In this document: piece by piece, positions 1 through 9,128 of the stretch
Layout: each line of letters opens with the position of its first letter
Position numbering within the stretch: the stretch's first letter is position 1
From: Microbacterium sp. Leaf320
Lineage (GTDB): Bacteria > Actinomycetota > Actinomycetes > Actinomycetales > Microbacteriaceae
Assembly: GCF_001423485.1 (NCBI RefSeq)
Contig: NZ_LMOD01000001.1
Coordinates: forward strand, 68,617 to 132,616
Length of the DNA: 64,000 nt
Direction: 5' to 3'
Made by a program: the position numbers and the translations under genes
The notes under the pieces: model-generated
The model's input: only the letters and a program-made list of their open reading frames with translations
Told to the model about the DNA's origin: nothing
The model's database searches: none

Positions 1-1482
<1,482 letters not shown>

Positions 1483-1490
1483 GACGAATG

Positions 1491-1526
1491 AGAGGGGGCC
1501 GGATGCGACAGCATCCGGCCCCCTCT
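1491..1526 (+). terminator. Intrinsic terminator after guaB
   Basis: A perfect 16-bp stem (1491-1506 with 1511-1526) with loop GACA starts 9 bases after the guaB stop and is followed by TTCTG. It lies between convergent genes and may serve both strands. Confidence 0.85.
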
Positions 1527-1537
1527 TCTGCGTGCGG

Positions 1538-1954
1538 TCAGCTGCAGGTGTAGGTGACGCCGTCGACCTGCCAGACGCCCGGGCCGAGCTCGGCGCACAT
1601 CGAGAACAGGTTCGCGAACACCGTCACGAGCAGCACGATGCCGATGATCCACAGGACCGTGATCACCGCACCGACGATGATGCCCGCGATCGCGAGTCCC
1701 TTCGACGCCCCGGCCTTGCCGAGCTTGACGGCGGCGACGATGCTGAGGATGAGACCGAGCGGGGCGACCACGAACGCGAGGACGAGTCCGGCGATCGCGA
1801 GTCCGTTCCCGGCAGGCGCGGGCGGCGGGGTCGTATAGCCGGGGCCGGCGACCGGGTATGCGGCCGGGTTCGTGGACGGGTCCGCAGCCGGAGCCGCGCC
1901 GTCCCATGCCGGCGGGGTGTACTGCGAGTCTCCGGGCGGTGGCGGGTTCGTCAT
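1538..1954 (-). CDS. DUF4190-like proline-rich small membrane protein
   Basis: 138 residues. Residues 1 to about 48 form a hydrophilic proline/alanine-rich cytoplasmic tail. Two hydrophobic segments follow, with the motif GLAIAGLVLAFV and then LGKAGASKGLAIAGIIVG, a glycine-rich pair typical of DUF4190 proteins. The short C-terminus holds two cysteines and may lie outside the membrane. The role of the family is unknown; many actinobacteria carry several copies. The ATG at 1954 begins the recognisable N-terminus; the frame stays open further upstream, but that part lies over the DUF2277 gene in the other strand and looks like shadow. Function cannot be given. Confidence 0.8.
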   Translation of the reverse strand: MTNPPPPGDSQYTPPAWDGAAPAADPSTNPAAYPVAGPGYTTPPPAPAGNGLAIAGLVLAFVVAPLGLILSIVAAVKLGKAGASKGLAIAGIIVGAVITVLWIIGIVLLVTVFANLFSMCAELGPGVWQVDGVTYTCS

Positions 1955-2074
1955 GGTCGCTCCGATCTGCGTGGGCGGTCGCTGGGGTGTCCGCGCTCGT
2001 AGCCGAGCGTACTGAGGCGCGCGCCGCGCGCGCCATCCCTCGCCCCAGGCCTTCCGCAGGTCCGCGCTGCGGCG

Positions 2075-2080
2075 TACGGT
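2075..2080 (+). promoter_or_regulatory. -10 box TACGGT for a leaderless start
   Basis: TACGGT ends 6 bases before the ATG at 2087, so a transcript starting at the usual distance would begin at the start codon. No Shine-Dalgarno sequence is visible. This is one of a series of such boxes in the window. Confidence 0.55.
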
Positions 2081-2086
2081 GCCGGT

Positions 2087-2401
2087 ATGTGCCGCAACAT
2101 CGTCCCCCTGAACAATCTCGAGCCCGCCGCCACAGACCATGAGTGCCACGACGCCGCGCTGCAGTTCGTGCGTAAGATCGCCGGAACCACCACCCCGTCC
2201 CGGGTGAACCAGGATGTGTTCGACCGTGCCGTCGAGGAGATCGCGCGCGCCACCAGAGAGCTCGTCGATGGTCTGACGACCACGGCGCCGCGCAAGAACC
2301 GAGAGGACGAGGCGACCAAACGACGTGCGCGTTCCGCGGAGCGGTACGAAGCGATCCGGGTGTTCCAGGAAGAGAAGCGGGCTGCGCGCACCGCATCCTG
2401 A
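2087..2401 (+). CDS. DUF2277 family protein
   Basis: 104 residues starting MCRNI, with the N-terminal pattern CRNI-x-PL-x-N-x-EP-x-AT-x-(D/E) and the stretch ALQFVRKIAG that mark DUF2277. The C-terminal third is basic and rich in arginine and glutamate, consistent with a charged helix. The function of the family is not known; it is small, cytoplasmic and widespread in actinobacteria. The start is decided by the conserved MCRNI N-terminus and by the -10 box just upstream. It is transcribed away from the DUF4190 protein gene, with 132 bases between them. Confidence 0.85.
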   Translation: MCRNIVPLNNLEPAATDHECHDAALQFVRKIAGTTTPSRVNQDVFDRAVEEIARATRELVDGLTTTAPRKNREDEATKRRARSAERYEAIRVFQEEKRAARTAS

Positions 2402-2438
2402 CGCAACCGGATGCCCGCGGAATCCTGCCGCACCGGGT

Positions 2439-2471
2439 GGGTATTCGATATGCCAGTATTTAGAGATACCC
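2439..2471 (+). promoter_or_regulatory. Inverted repeat upstream of the two-component/glycan operon
   Basis: GGGTAT (2439-2444) and ATACCC (2466-2471) form 6-bp arms around an AT-richer centre that holds possible -10 sequence (TATTTA, 2457-2462). The stretch 2402-2565 is the only untranslated space in front of the seven-gene operon, so its promoter must lie here or upstream. The arms could bind a dimeric regulator; this is a guess from symmetry only. Confidence 0.3.
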
Positions 2472-2565
2472 GCTCGATTTTCCTCGGGCTCCAGACGCGA
2501 AGGGCGTCGCGAGCCGCTTGCCGGAGCATGACCGGCAGGGAACCTCCCCATTGAGAGCTGCAGAT

Positions 2566-3609
2566 ATGCCTCAGGATGCACCCCGCGTCCTGGTCGTCGA
2601 CGACGACCCTGACGTCGCCCTGCTCGTCAAGACCGTGCTCGAAAGGCGGGCCGGCTGCGAGGTGGTGGTGGCCGAGGACGGCCTCTCCGCCGTCGAACGC
2701 CTCGCACGCTTCACCCCTGACGTGGTCGTCACCGACATCGAGATGCCCGGTCTCGACGGCCTCGAGCTCCTGGCGGAACTCCGTCGGAAGGATCCGCTCG
2801 TCCCGGTCATCGTGATGACCGCGCACGTCTCGGTCGAGTATGCGGTCTCGGCTCTGCGAGCGCAGGCTGACGAGTTCCTGACCAAGCCGCTCGACAACGC
2901 GCGCCTGGTCGAGGCCGTCTCGCGACTCGCCGCCGAGGGGCGCGCCCGACGAGAGGCGAACCGCTCGCCGGAGGTGATCCTCGCCATCGGGGCTCATCCG
3001 GATGACGTCGAGATCGGGGTCGGTGGCATCCTCGCCGCTCACGCGCGCGCAGGCGACTCGATCACCGTGCTGACTCTCTCTCGCGGCTCACGCGGAGGAG
3101 ACGCCGAGAGCCGTCAGCACGAGTCGCTGGCATCGGCCGACATGCTGGGCGCCCGCCTCTTTCTCAAGGATCTCGTCGACACGGAGATCTCCGGCGGCGG
3201 CGCGACGGTGCGTCTGATCGAAGAGGTCGTTCAGGAGGTGCGACCGACGATCGTCTACACGCACTCCAGCCATGACCGCCACCAGGACCACCGGGCTGTG
3301 AGCGAGGCGACGATCGCCGCCACCAGGCGGGTGGGCACGGTCGCCTGCTATCAGAGCCCCTCGTCGACGATCGACTTCCGGCCGACCCGCTTCGTCCGCA
3401 TCGACCAGGACCTCCCCCAGAAGCTCCGGCTGCTCGAGTGCTTCGCCTCGCAGACCGCGATGCGGGACTACCTCGAGCCCGACTTCGTGACCGCCACCGC
3501 CCGATACTGGTCGCGTTTCGGCGGGGGAGTGGCCGTCGAGCCGCTCGAGGTCGTGCGCGAGACCGCCGAGTTCATCGGCGCCCACGAACTCGCACGGCGG
3601 GAGAGCTGA
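2566..3609 (+). CDS. Response regulator receiver fused to PIG-L deacetylase
   Basis: 347 residues. Residues 7-120 are a CheY-like receiver with acidic pair D12/D13, phosphoacceptor D57 (VTDIEMPG), T85 and K107. Residues 136-345 are a PIG-L/LmbE domain with the zinc motif AHPDD at 143-147 and the third motif H239-Q-D-H242. Known PIG-L enzymes remove acetyl groups from N-acetylglucosaminyl substrates such as GlcNAc-inositol, mycothiol intermediates or antibiotic precursors. The fusion implies a deacetylase switched by phosphorylation; that is inference. The ATG at 2566 begins the receiver directly, while in-frame TTG codons at 2518 and 2551 are less likely. The stop overlaps the next ATG (TGATG), the first of six coupled junctions in the operon. 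Confidence 0.9.
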   Translation: MPQDAPRVLVVDDDPDVALLVKTVLERRAGCEVVVAEDGLSAVERLARFTPDVVVTDIEMPGLDGLELLAELRRKDPLVPVIVMTAHVSVEYAVSALRAQADEFLTKPLDNARLVEAVSRLAAEGRARREANRSPEVILAIGAHPDDVEIGVGGILAAHARAGDSITVLTLSRGSRGGDAESRQHESLASADMLGARLFLKDLVDTEISGGGATVRLIEEVVQEVRPTIVYTHSSHDRHQDHRAVSEATIAATRRVGTVACYQSPSSTIDFRPTRFVRIDQDLPQKLRLLECFASQTAMRDYLEPDFVTATARYWSRFGGGVAVEPLEVVRETAEFIGAHELARRES

Positions 3610-4598
3610 TGTCTGCACGCGTACTGGTGACCGGCGCGGGAGGTCCCGCCGGAGTCGCCGTGATCCGCTCCCTCCTGCGTCGCTCCGACCTCGAGGTCTT
3701 CGCCGCGGACATGGACGGATGGGCGAGCGGCATCTATTTGGTGCCCCCGACGCATCGTCGTCTCGTGCCTCCGGGGCGAGATGCGGACTTCGTGCCGGCG
3801 ATCTCGCGGATGGTGGCCGAAGACCGGCTCGACCTCGTGATCTCGACCGTCGACGTCGAGCTGATCGCGCTGGCCGGCCGCCGCGACGAGCTCGCGCCCG
3901 CCGTGCTCGCAGCTCCATCCCAGGACACGCTCTCGGTGGCGCTCGACAAGATGCTGCTCGCCGAACGCTGCGAGTCCACCGGTCGCACTCCGCGCACGGT
4001 GCTCGCCGGGGCTGACGCGGCCGCCGCCGACTGGGAGTTCCCGGTCTTCGCCAAGCCCCGTCAGGGCGCGGGCAGCCGGGGCATCCGGATGGTGCCCGAT
4101 CGCGCCGCGCTCGAGTCGCTGCCGCTGGACGAGGGACTCATCGTCCAGGACTACCTTCCGGGCGAGGAGTACTCGGTCGACGTGATCGCGGATGCTGCCG
4201 GCGCCGTCGTCGCCGCCGTACCCCGCACCCGCGCCAGAGTCGACTCGGGCGTGGCCATCGCCGGCCGCACCGTGCACGACCCCGAGCTCGAGGAGACCGC
4301 CGCTGCCATCGCGCGGGCCATCGGTCTCGTCGGCGTCGCCAACGTGCAACTCCGCCGTGACCGCGAGGGTCGGGCCGTGCTGCTCGAGGTCAACCCGCGG
4401 TTCCCCGGAGCGCTTCCGCTCACCATCGCGGCAGGGGTGGACATCCCCTCGCTCGTCGCGGACCTGTTCCTCGGGCGGGACATCCCCTCGAGCATCCCGT
4501 TCCGCGAGGTCGCCTCCGTGCGCTTCCTCGAAGACATCATCGTCGAGGTCGACGAGGTGCTCGTGTCCGCGCACGCCGGGCATCAGGAGGAGCTGTGA
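3609..4598 (+). CDS. ATP-grasp ligase, PylC/carbamoyl-phosphate synthase type
   Basis: 329 residues. It starts with a nucleotide-binding-like fold (VLVTGAGGPAGVAVIRSL) rather than the usual biotin-carboxylase N-domain. The ATP-grasp domain follows from about residue 110, with the lysine stretch FAKPRQGAGSRGI, the adenine-binding QDYLPGEEYSVDV and the metal-binding LLEVNPRFPG. Enzymes of this fold activate a carboxylate as acyl phosphate and join it to an amine or other nucleophile. The substrate is unknown. Lying directly after a deacetylase, it could acylate a freed amine with an amino acid or other acid; this is inference from context. Its ATG overlaps the previous stop by one base and it overlaps the next gene by four. 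Confidence 0.85.
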   Translation: MSARVLVTGAGGPAGVAVIRSLLRRSDLEVFAADMDGWASGIYLVPPTHRRLVPPGRDADFVPAISRMVAEDRLDLVISTVDVELIALAGRRDELAPAVLAAPSQDTLSVALDKMLLAERCESTGRTPRTVLAGADAAAADWEFPVFAKPRQGAGSRGIRMVPDRAALESLPLDEGLIVQDYLPGEEYSVDVIADAAGAVVAAVPRTRARVDSGVAIAGRTVHDPELEETAAAIARAIGLVGVANVQLRRDREGRAVLLEVNPRFPGALPLTIAAGVDIPSLVADLFLGRDIPSSIPFREVASVRFLEDIIVEVDEVLVSAHAGHQEEL

Positions 4599-5311
4599 CC
4601 CACGCCCTGCTGCGAGGCGATCACCACGTCCACTCGACGTTCTCGGACGATGCCGTCTCGACGCTCGCCGAGAACGTCACGGCCGCATCCGTCGCGGGTC
4701 TTGAGACGCTCCGCCTCGTCGATCACGTCCGCCGCACCACCACGTGGGTGCCCGAATACCTCAGCGCGGTGCGCGCCCTGCGCGTTCCCGAGGGGCTCAC
4801 GGTCCTGACCGGCGTGGAGGCGAAGATCCTGGATGCTTCGGGCGCGCTCGACATCCCCGTGCTGCCCGCGGGGATCGATCGCATCCTGATCGCCGACCAC
4901 CAGTTCCCGGGCATCGAGGGGCCGCTCGGCCCGAGTGCCGTCCGCGAGCGGATCGCCGCCGGCTGGGGCACGGAGGATGCACTCGACCAGCTGGTGTCCG
5001 CGCTGATCGCCGCCATGCGCCGCCACCCGGGCAATCAGCTGGCGCACTGCTTCTCCCTCCTCCCGAAGATCGGGCTGGCCGAAGGCGACCTCGGCGCGGA
5101 ACGGGTCGCCGCCTGGGCGAAGGCCGCCGCAGAGACCGACACGATGGTCGAGGTGAACGAGAAGTGGGGGTGCCCCGGCATCCCCCTGCTCGATGCCCTG
5201 CGTGATGCGGGAGCCGAGCTCGTCGCCTCCACCGACAGCCACGTGGCGTCCGAGGTGGGGCGCTATTCACGCGTCGCCGAGCTCCTGGGCGAGCGGGAGG
5301 CGCAGTGCTGA
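4595..5311 (+). CDS. PHP-domain metal-dependent hydrolase
   Basis: 238 residues. Visible metal-ligand motifs of the PHP superfamily are DHHVHSTFSDDA at the N-terminus, LVDHV near residue 40, GVEAKI near 70, AHCFS near 150 and STDSHV near 215. PHP proteins act as phosphatases (histidinol phosphatase) or phosphodiesterases on two or three metal ions. The substrate here is not deducible; a sugar- or polyol-phosphate intermediate of the same pathway is plausible. The GTG start at 4595 overlaps the ATP-grasp stop (GTGA), which indicates translational coupling. Confidence 0.85.
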   Translation: MTHALLRGDHHVHSTFSDDAVSTLAENVTAASVAGLETLRLVDHVRRTTTWVPEYLSAVRALRVPEGLTVLTGVEAKILDASGALDIPVLPAGIDRILIADHQFPGIEGPLGPSAVRERIAAGWGTEDALDQLVSALIAAMRRHPGNQLAHCFSLLPKIGLAEGDLGAERVAAWAKAAAETDTMVEVNEKWGCPGIPLLDALRDAGAELVASTDSHVASEVGRYSRVAELLGEREAQC

Positions 5312-6798
5312 TGCCGGAGCTCACCTGGGTCGAGACCGTCGTGGTCGTCATCCTGCTGATCTGCGTGTTCGTCGGAACGCTTCCCGTCGTCAACACGGGC
5401 CTGCAGTTCCTCGTGCTGCCCCTGCACGCGGTCCGCAATCACTACGGCAAGGCTGCTCCGTATCGCCCTCGCATCGCCGTGCTGATCCCCGCCTGGAACG
5501 AGGGCCTGGTGCTCGGCCAGGCGATCGACCGACTGACGCAGCTGGAGTATCCGGCGGATCGACTCCGGATCTTCGTGATCGATGACGCGTCGACCGATGA
5601 CACCCCCGCGGTCGTGGCGGCGAAGGCCCAGGCGTACCCCGGTCGCGTCGTGCACCTGCGCCGCGACCAGGGCGGCCAGGGCAAGGCGCACACGCTGAAC
5701 CACGGTCTCGAGATCGTCCTCGCGGATGAGTGGACCGAGGCCGTGCTGATCATGGACGCCGACGTCATCTTCGCGCGCGACTCGCTGCGCAAGATGAGCA
5801 GGCACCTCGCCGACGAGAAGGTCGGGGCGGTCACCGCGTACATCGCCGAGGGCAGCCGAGACCGCAACTATCTGACGCGCTTCATCGCGATCGAGTACGT
5901 GATCGGCCAGCTCTCGGCGCGCCGGACCCAGAACGTGGGCGGCGCGATCGCGTGCCTCGCCGGCGGTGCGCAGTTGCACTCGCGCGCGAACCTCGAGGCG
6001 ATCGGCGGTCGAATCCCGACCGGCACGCTCGCCGAGGACACCATGACGACGTTCGAGGGGCAGCTCGCCGGCCGACGCATGGTCTTCGAGCCGCACGCGG
6101 TCGTTCTCGCCGAGGAGCCCCGCACGATCGACAGCCTCTGGAAGCAGCGACTGCGGTGGGCGCGAGGCAACGTGCAACTGACGTCGATCTATCGCACGCT
6201 GTGGTTCCGCCCCAGCCGGGTGCACAATCTGGGGAGCTTCTCGTTCGGGCTCGCGTGGTTCACGATCCTGCTCCTCCCGGCCTTCATGATCCTCGCGGCA
6301 TCCGCCCTCCTCGTGCTGCTGGTCCTGCACAGCGACATCGCCGAGTTCGTGTTCCGCTTCATGTGGATCGCGGCCGCCTGCATCTACCTCTTCTCGATGC
6401 TCTATGCGGTGCAGCTGGATCCGCGGATCGGGCGTCAGTCGTGGCGTGAAGCCCTGATGTTCCCGGGGCTCGGTGCATTGATCCTGATGGCCATAGCCCT
6501 GTTCCCCTGGCTGTTCGATGCGGGGCTGAGCGAGCTCGGACTCGCGGTCACCGACCAGACCCGATTCACATGGGCGATCATCTTCTACCTCTGGGGCCCG
6601 ATCTCGATGCTCGGCATCTGGCTCGCGCGCACCGTCGAGCCGCTCCCCGGCGGACGGTTCTTCGCCGGGCTGCTGCTGTACGTGTGCGGATACGGATCGC
6701 TGCTCTGCGCCATCACCGTCGATTCGTACATCAAGGAATGGCGTCACGCCGACGCCGCATGGATAAAGACCGAGAAGATCGGACGGGTCGACTCATGA
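5311..6798 (+). CDS. Family 2 membrane glycosyltransferase (processive, cellulose/PNAG-synthase type)
   Basis: 495 residues. One N-terminal membrane helix (about 8-28) comes first, then a cytoplasmic GT2 domain from 50 to 300 with D91/D92, the DxD motif D149-A-D151, the acid pair E242-D243 and the processivity motif Q279-RLRW. About five further helices follow between 305 and 470. This arrangement matches BcsA/PgaC/NodC-type synthases that polymerise and export beta-linked sugars. The sugar is unknown. PIG-L next door would suit an N-acetylhexosamine polymer. The ATG at 5311 overlaps the PHP stop; a GTG at 5305 is the alternative, and GGGAGG at 5295-5300 suits the ATG. No separate PilZ or c-di-GMP domain is visible. 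Confidence 0.9.
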   Translation: MPELTWVETVVVVILLICVFVGTLPVVNTGLQFLVLPLHAVRNHYGKAAPYRPRIAVLIPAWNEGLVLGQAIDRLTQLEYPADRLRIFVIDDASTDDTPAVVAAKAQAYPGRVVHLRRDQGGQGKAHTLNHGLEIVLADEWTEAVLIMDADVIFARDSLRKMSRHLADEKVGAVTAYIAEGSRDRNYLTRFIAIEYVIGQLSARRTQNVGGAIACLAGGAQLHSRANLEAIGGRIPTGTLAEDTMTTFEGQLAGRRMVFEPHAVVLAEEPRTIDSLWKQRLRWARGNVQLTSIYRTLWFRPSRVHNLGSFSFGLAWFTILLLPAFMILAASALLVLLVLHSDIAEFVFRFMWIAAACIYLFSMLYAVQLDPRIGRQSWREALMFPGLGALILMAIALFPWLFDAGLSELGLAVTDQTRFTWAIIFYLWGPISMLGIWLARTVEPLPGGRFFAGLLLYVCGYGSLLCAITVDSYIKEWRHADAAWIKTEKIGRVDS

Positions 6799-6938
6799 CC
6801 GAAGCACCTTCGCGCAGCGGCGAGGAGGAGGAGATCGCGACGGACGCCCGCCGCGAGAAGCTCCTCATCCCGCAGGCGCTCCTCGCTCTCGGCATCGTCG
6901 TCGTGATCGTCATCGTGCGAGAGCTGTTCCTGCGATGA
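6795..6938 (+). CDS. 47-residue single-pass membrane protein
   Basis: An acidic N-terminal half (EEEEIATDARREK) is followed by one strong hydrophobic helix (about residues 24-42) ending in basic RELFLR. The ATG at 6795 overlaps the glycosyltransferase stop (ATGA) and its own stop overlaps the next start (6935) in the same way, so it is almost certainly translated. I know no family for it. Position and size suggest a small accessory subunit of the glycosyltransferase, comparable in architecture to small synthase partners such as PgaD, but no sequence resemblance is claimed. Confidence 0.75.
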   Translation: MTEAPSRSGEEEEIATDARREKLLIPQALLALGIVVVIVIVRELFLR

Positions 6939-7282
6939 GCGAGCGGCCGCTGGCTCTCGTCGTCGAGGACACCGCGGATCAGCGGGACCTCCTGCAGCGG
7001 TACCTCGATCGTGAGGGGTTCGACGTGTTCGCGGCGATCGACGCCGAGACCGCGATCGCCGCTTTCCCGGACATCAGCCCGGCCGTCGCGGTGATCGACC
7101 TCCTGCTGCCGGGCATCACCGGCGAGGAGTGCTCTCGTCGCGTACGTGACCGGTTCCCCGACTGCTTCCTGATCGTGAGTTCGGTGCTCGACGTCGCCGA
7201 CTACCCCGAGGCTGACGGGGCCCTGCCCAAGCCGATCGTCGGAGCAGACCTGCGCAGACTCCTCCGCGGGGTACCGCGATGA
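6935..7282 (+). CDS. Stand-alone response regulator receiver
   Basis: 115 residues, a receiver domain only: acidic pair E11/D12, phosphoacceptor D55 (VIDLLLPG), SS at 82-83 and K99 (LPKPI). There is no output domain, so it acts either as a phosphate shuttle or sink, or by binding a partner, like CheY or Spo0F. It sits between the small membrane protein and the histidine kinase, overlapping both by four bases. A natural reading is that kinase phosphate is divided between this protein and the receiver on the deacetylase. Confidence 0.9.
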   Translation: MSERPLALVVEDTADQRDLLQRYLDREGFDVFAAIDAETAIAAFPDISPAVAVIDLLLPGITGEECSRRVRDRFPDCFLIVSSVLDVADYPEADGALPKPIVGADLRRLLRGVPR

Positions 7283-9054
7283 CGACGAGCACGGTGATGC
7301 AGGCGTCGATGGAACGCGGGTGGCGCCGCTACTTCGACAATCCGACGCCGTTGATGAAACAGGGGCCGACAGCGATAGCCGTCGGCGTAGCCGCGCTCCT
7401 GATGTGGGCGATTCCGGGGGTACCCGTCACCGACGCGGTCGTCGCGATCACCGGCATCCTCGCGGTCGCCGCGGTCACGGCGCTGGCCGTCGTCCTCTCC
7501 GCTCGCGGGGTGTACGACGGGTGGGTCGTGATGCTGATCCCGATCGTCAGCATCCTCGGTATCGGCGCGCTGCGTGCAGGCACCGGCGGAGCGACGTCGC
7601 TCTTCTCCTCGCTCGTGCTCCTGCCTGTGATCTGGATCGCCGCATCTCCCGGTCGCAAGCAGGTCCTCATCGTCGGGATCTTCACCTCGATCGCCCTGTT
7701 GATGCCGAACATCATCGATCCGCCTGAGGACTCGGCAGCCTGGCTGCGCGGCATCATCGGCCCGCTCGTGTTCGCGACGGTGGGCGCGATCGTCAACGAG
7801 CTGTCCCGACTGCAGCGATTGCGCACGTCGCAAGCCGAGGCGCTCGTCGCCGAGCGGACCGCCGCACTCGTCGCGAACCAGGCGATGCTCGAGAAGCTCA
7901 GCGCCAGCGAGCAGCAGTACCGCGGCCTGTCGGAGTCGTTCACGAGCCTGTGGAACTCGATCACCGGGCAGGCGGTCATCGCCACCGACAACTGCGGCAC
8001 GATCAGCGCATGGAACCCCGGCGCCGTGCGTCTGCTAGGCATGCCCGTGCGCGAGGCACTCGCCGAGGTGCGTGTCGACCGGTTCTTCGAGCCCACGGTG
8101 CTCGCGCAGTTCGCCCCGCAGGGTGCGGAGCGCACCGAGGACGGACTGCACCCCGGACTGCGGGCGCTGTTCGACGAGGCCGACTCGGGGCTGTCGGTCG
8201 ACTCGCACATCGACGTCACGACGGTCGGCGGATCCTCTGTGCCCGCGCGTATGACGGTGTCGCCGTACCAGGACTCGGACGGCTCCAGACACGGCTACCT
8301 GCTCGTGATCACCGATGAGACTCGGGCGGTCGAGGTCGCGCGCATGAAGGACGAGTTCGTCGGCATGATCTCGCATGAGCTCCGCACACCGTTGAGCGCG
8401 ATCATCGGGTTCCTCGATCTGCTGCAGAACGACCCGGCGCAGCCGCTCACGACCGATCAGCAGGAGTTCGTCGGGATCATCGAGCGCAACGCGCAGAGGC
8501 TGCTCAATCTCGTGGGAGACCTCCTCTTCACCGCTCAGGTCGAGTCCGGCAGGTTCCCGCTCGAGCGCCGCGAGGCCGACGTCGTCGAGCTCGTGCGCAA
8601 CGCCGTGGAGTCCGCCGGACCCCATGCGCAGCGCGAGGGGATCGAGATCGTCGCGGAGGTGCCGACCGCTCCTGTGCGTCTGTCGATCGACTCGGGGAGG
8701 ATCGGTCAGGCGCTCGACAACCTCCTCTCGAACGCGATCAAGTTCACGGGCTCCGGCGGGAGGGTCACGGCGAGCGTGCGGATGCTCGACGGAGCGGTCG
8801 AGCTCGCGGTCAGGGACACCGGCGTCGGGATCCCTGAGGACGAGCAGGGAATGCTGTTCACACGTTTCTTCCGTGCATCGACGGCGACGCAGAACGCGGT
8901 CCCCGGGGTGGGGCTCGGGCTCACGATCACCCGGGCGATCATGCTCGCCCACGGCGGGTCCATGGACGTGACGAGCAAGGAGGGTGTCGGCACCGAGTTC
9001 CGGATGCTCCTTCCCGCCGCCCCTCGCACAGAAGCCATCCAGGTCGTCCGGTAG
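7279..9054 (+). CDS. Membrane sensor histidine kinase with PAS domain
   Basis: 591 residues. About six hydrophobic segments lie between 32 and 173, with almost no extracytoplasmic loop, so the signal is probably sensed in the membrane or by the PAS domain. A coiled linker (about 175-215) and a PAS domain (about 217-345) follow. The HisKA motif SHELRTPL carries H366. The HATPase domain has the N box (DNLLSNAIKF), G1 (DTGVGIP) and G2 (GVGLGLTI). It is the last gene of the operon, with a four-base overlap to the receiver gene. Known family chemistry is autophosphorylation on His and transfer to receiver aspartates; the two receivers of this operon are the obvious partners. Confidence 0.93.
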   Translation: MTTSTVMQASMERGWRRYFDNPTPLMKQGPTAIAVGVAALLMWAIPGVPVTDAVVAITGILAVAAVTALAVVLSARGVYDGWVVMLIPIVSILGIGALRAGTGGATSLFSSLVLLPVIWIAASPGRKQVLIVGIFTSIALLMPNIIDPPEDSAAWLRGIIGPLVFATVGAIVNELSRLQRLRTSQAEALVAERTAALVANQAMLEKLSASEQQYRGLSESFTSLWNSITGQAVIATDNCGTISAWNPGAVRLLGMPVREALAEVRVDRFFEPTVLAQFAPQGAERTEDGLHPGLRALFDEADSGLSVDSHIDVTTVGGSSVPARMTVSPYQDSDGSRHGYLLVITDETRAVEVARMKDEFVGMISHELRTPLSAIIGFLDLLQNDPAQPLTTDQQEFVGIIERNAQRLLNLVGDLLFTAQVESGRFPLERREADVVELVRNAVESAGPHAQREGIEIVAEVPTAPVRLSIDSGRIGQALDNLLSNAIKFTGSGGRVTASVRMLDGAVELAVRDTGVGIPEDEQGMLFTRFFRASTATQNAVPGVGLGLTITRAIMLAHGGSMDVTSKEGVGTEFRMLLPAAPRTEAIQVVR

Positions 9055-9128
9055 GTGCGATCTACCACCGGCCGGCTTACTGATATCCTGATCGGCTCGC
9101 CATGCGGGCGGAAGGACGGCCACGCACG

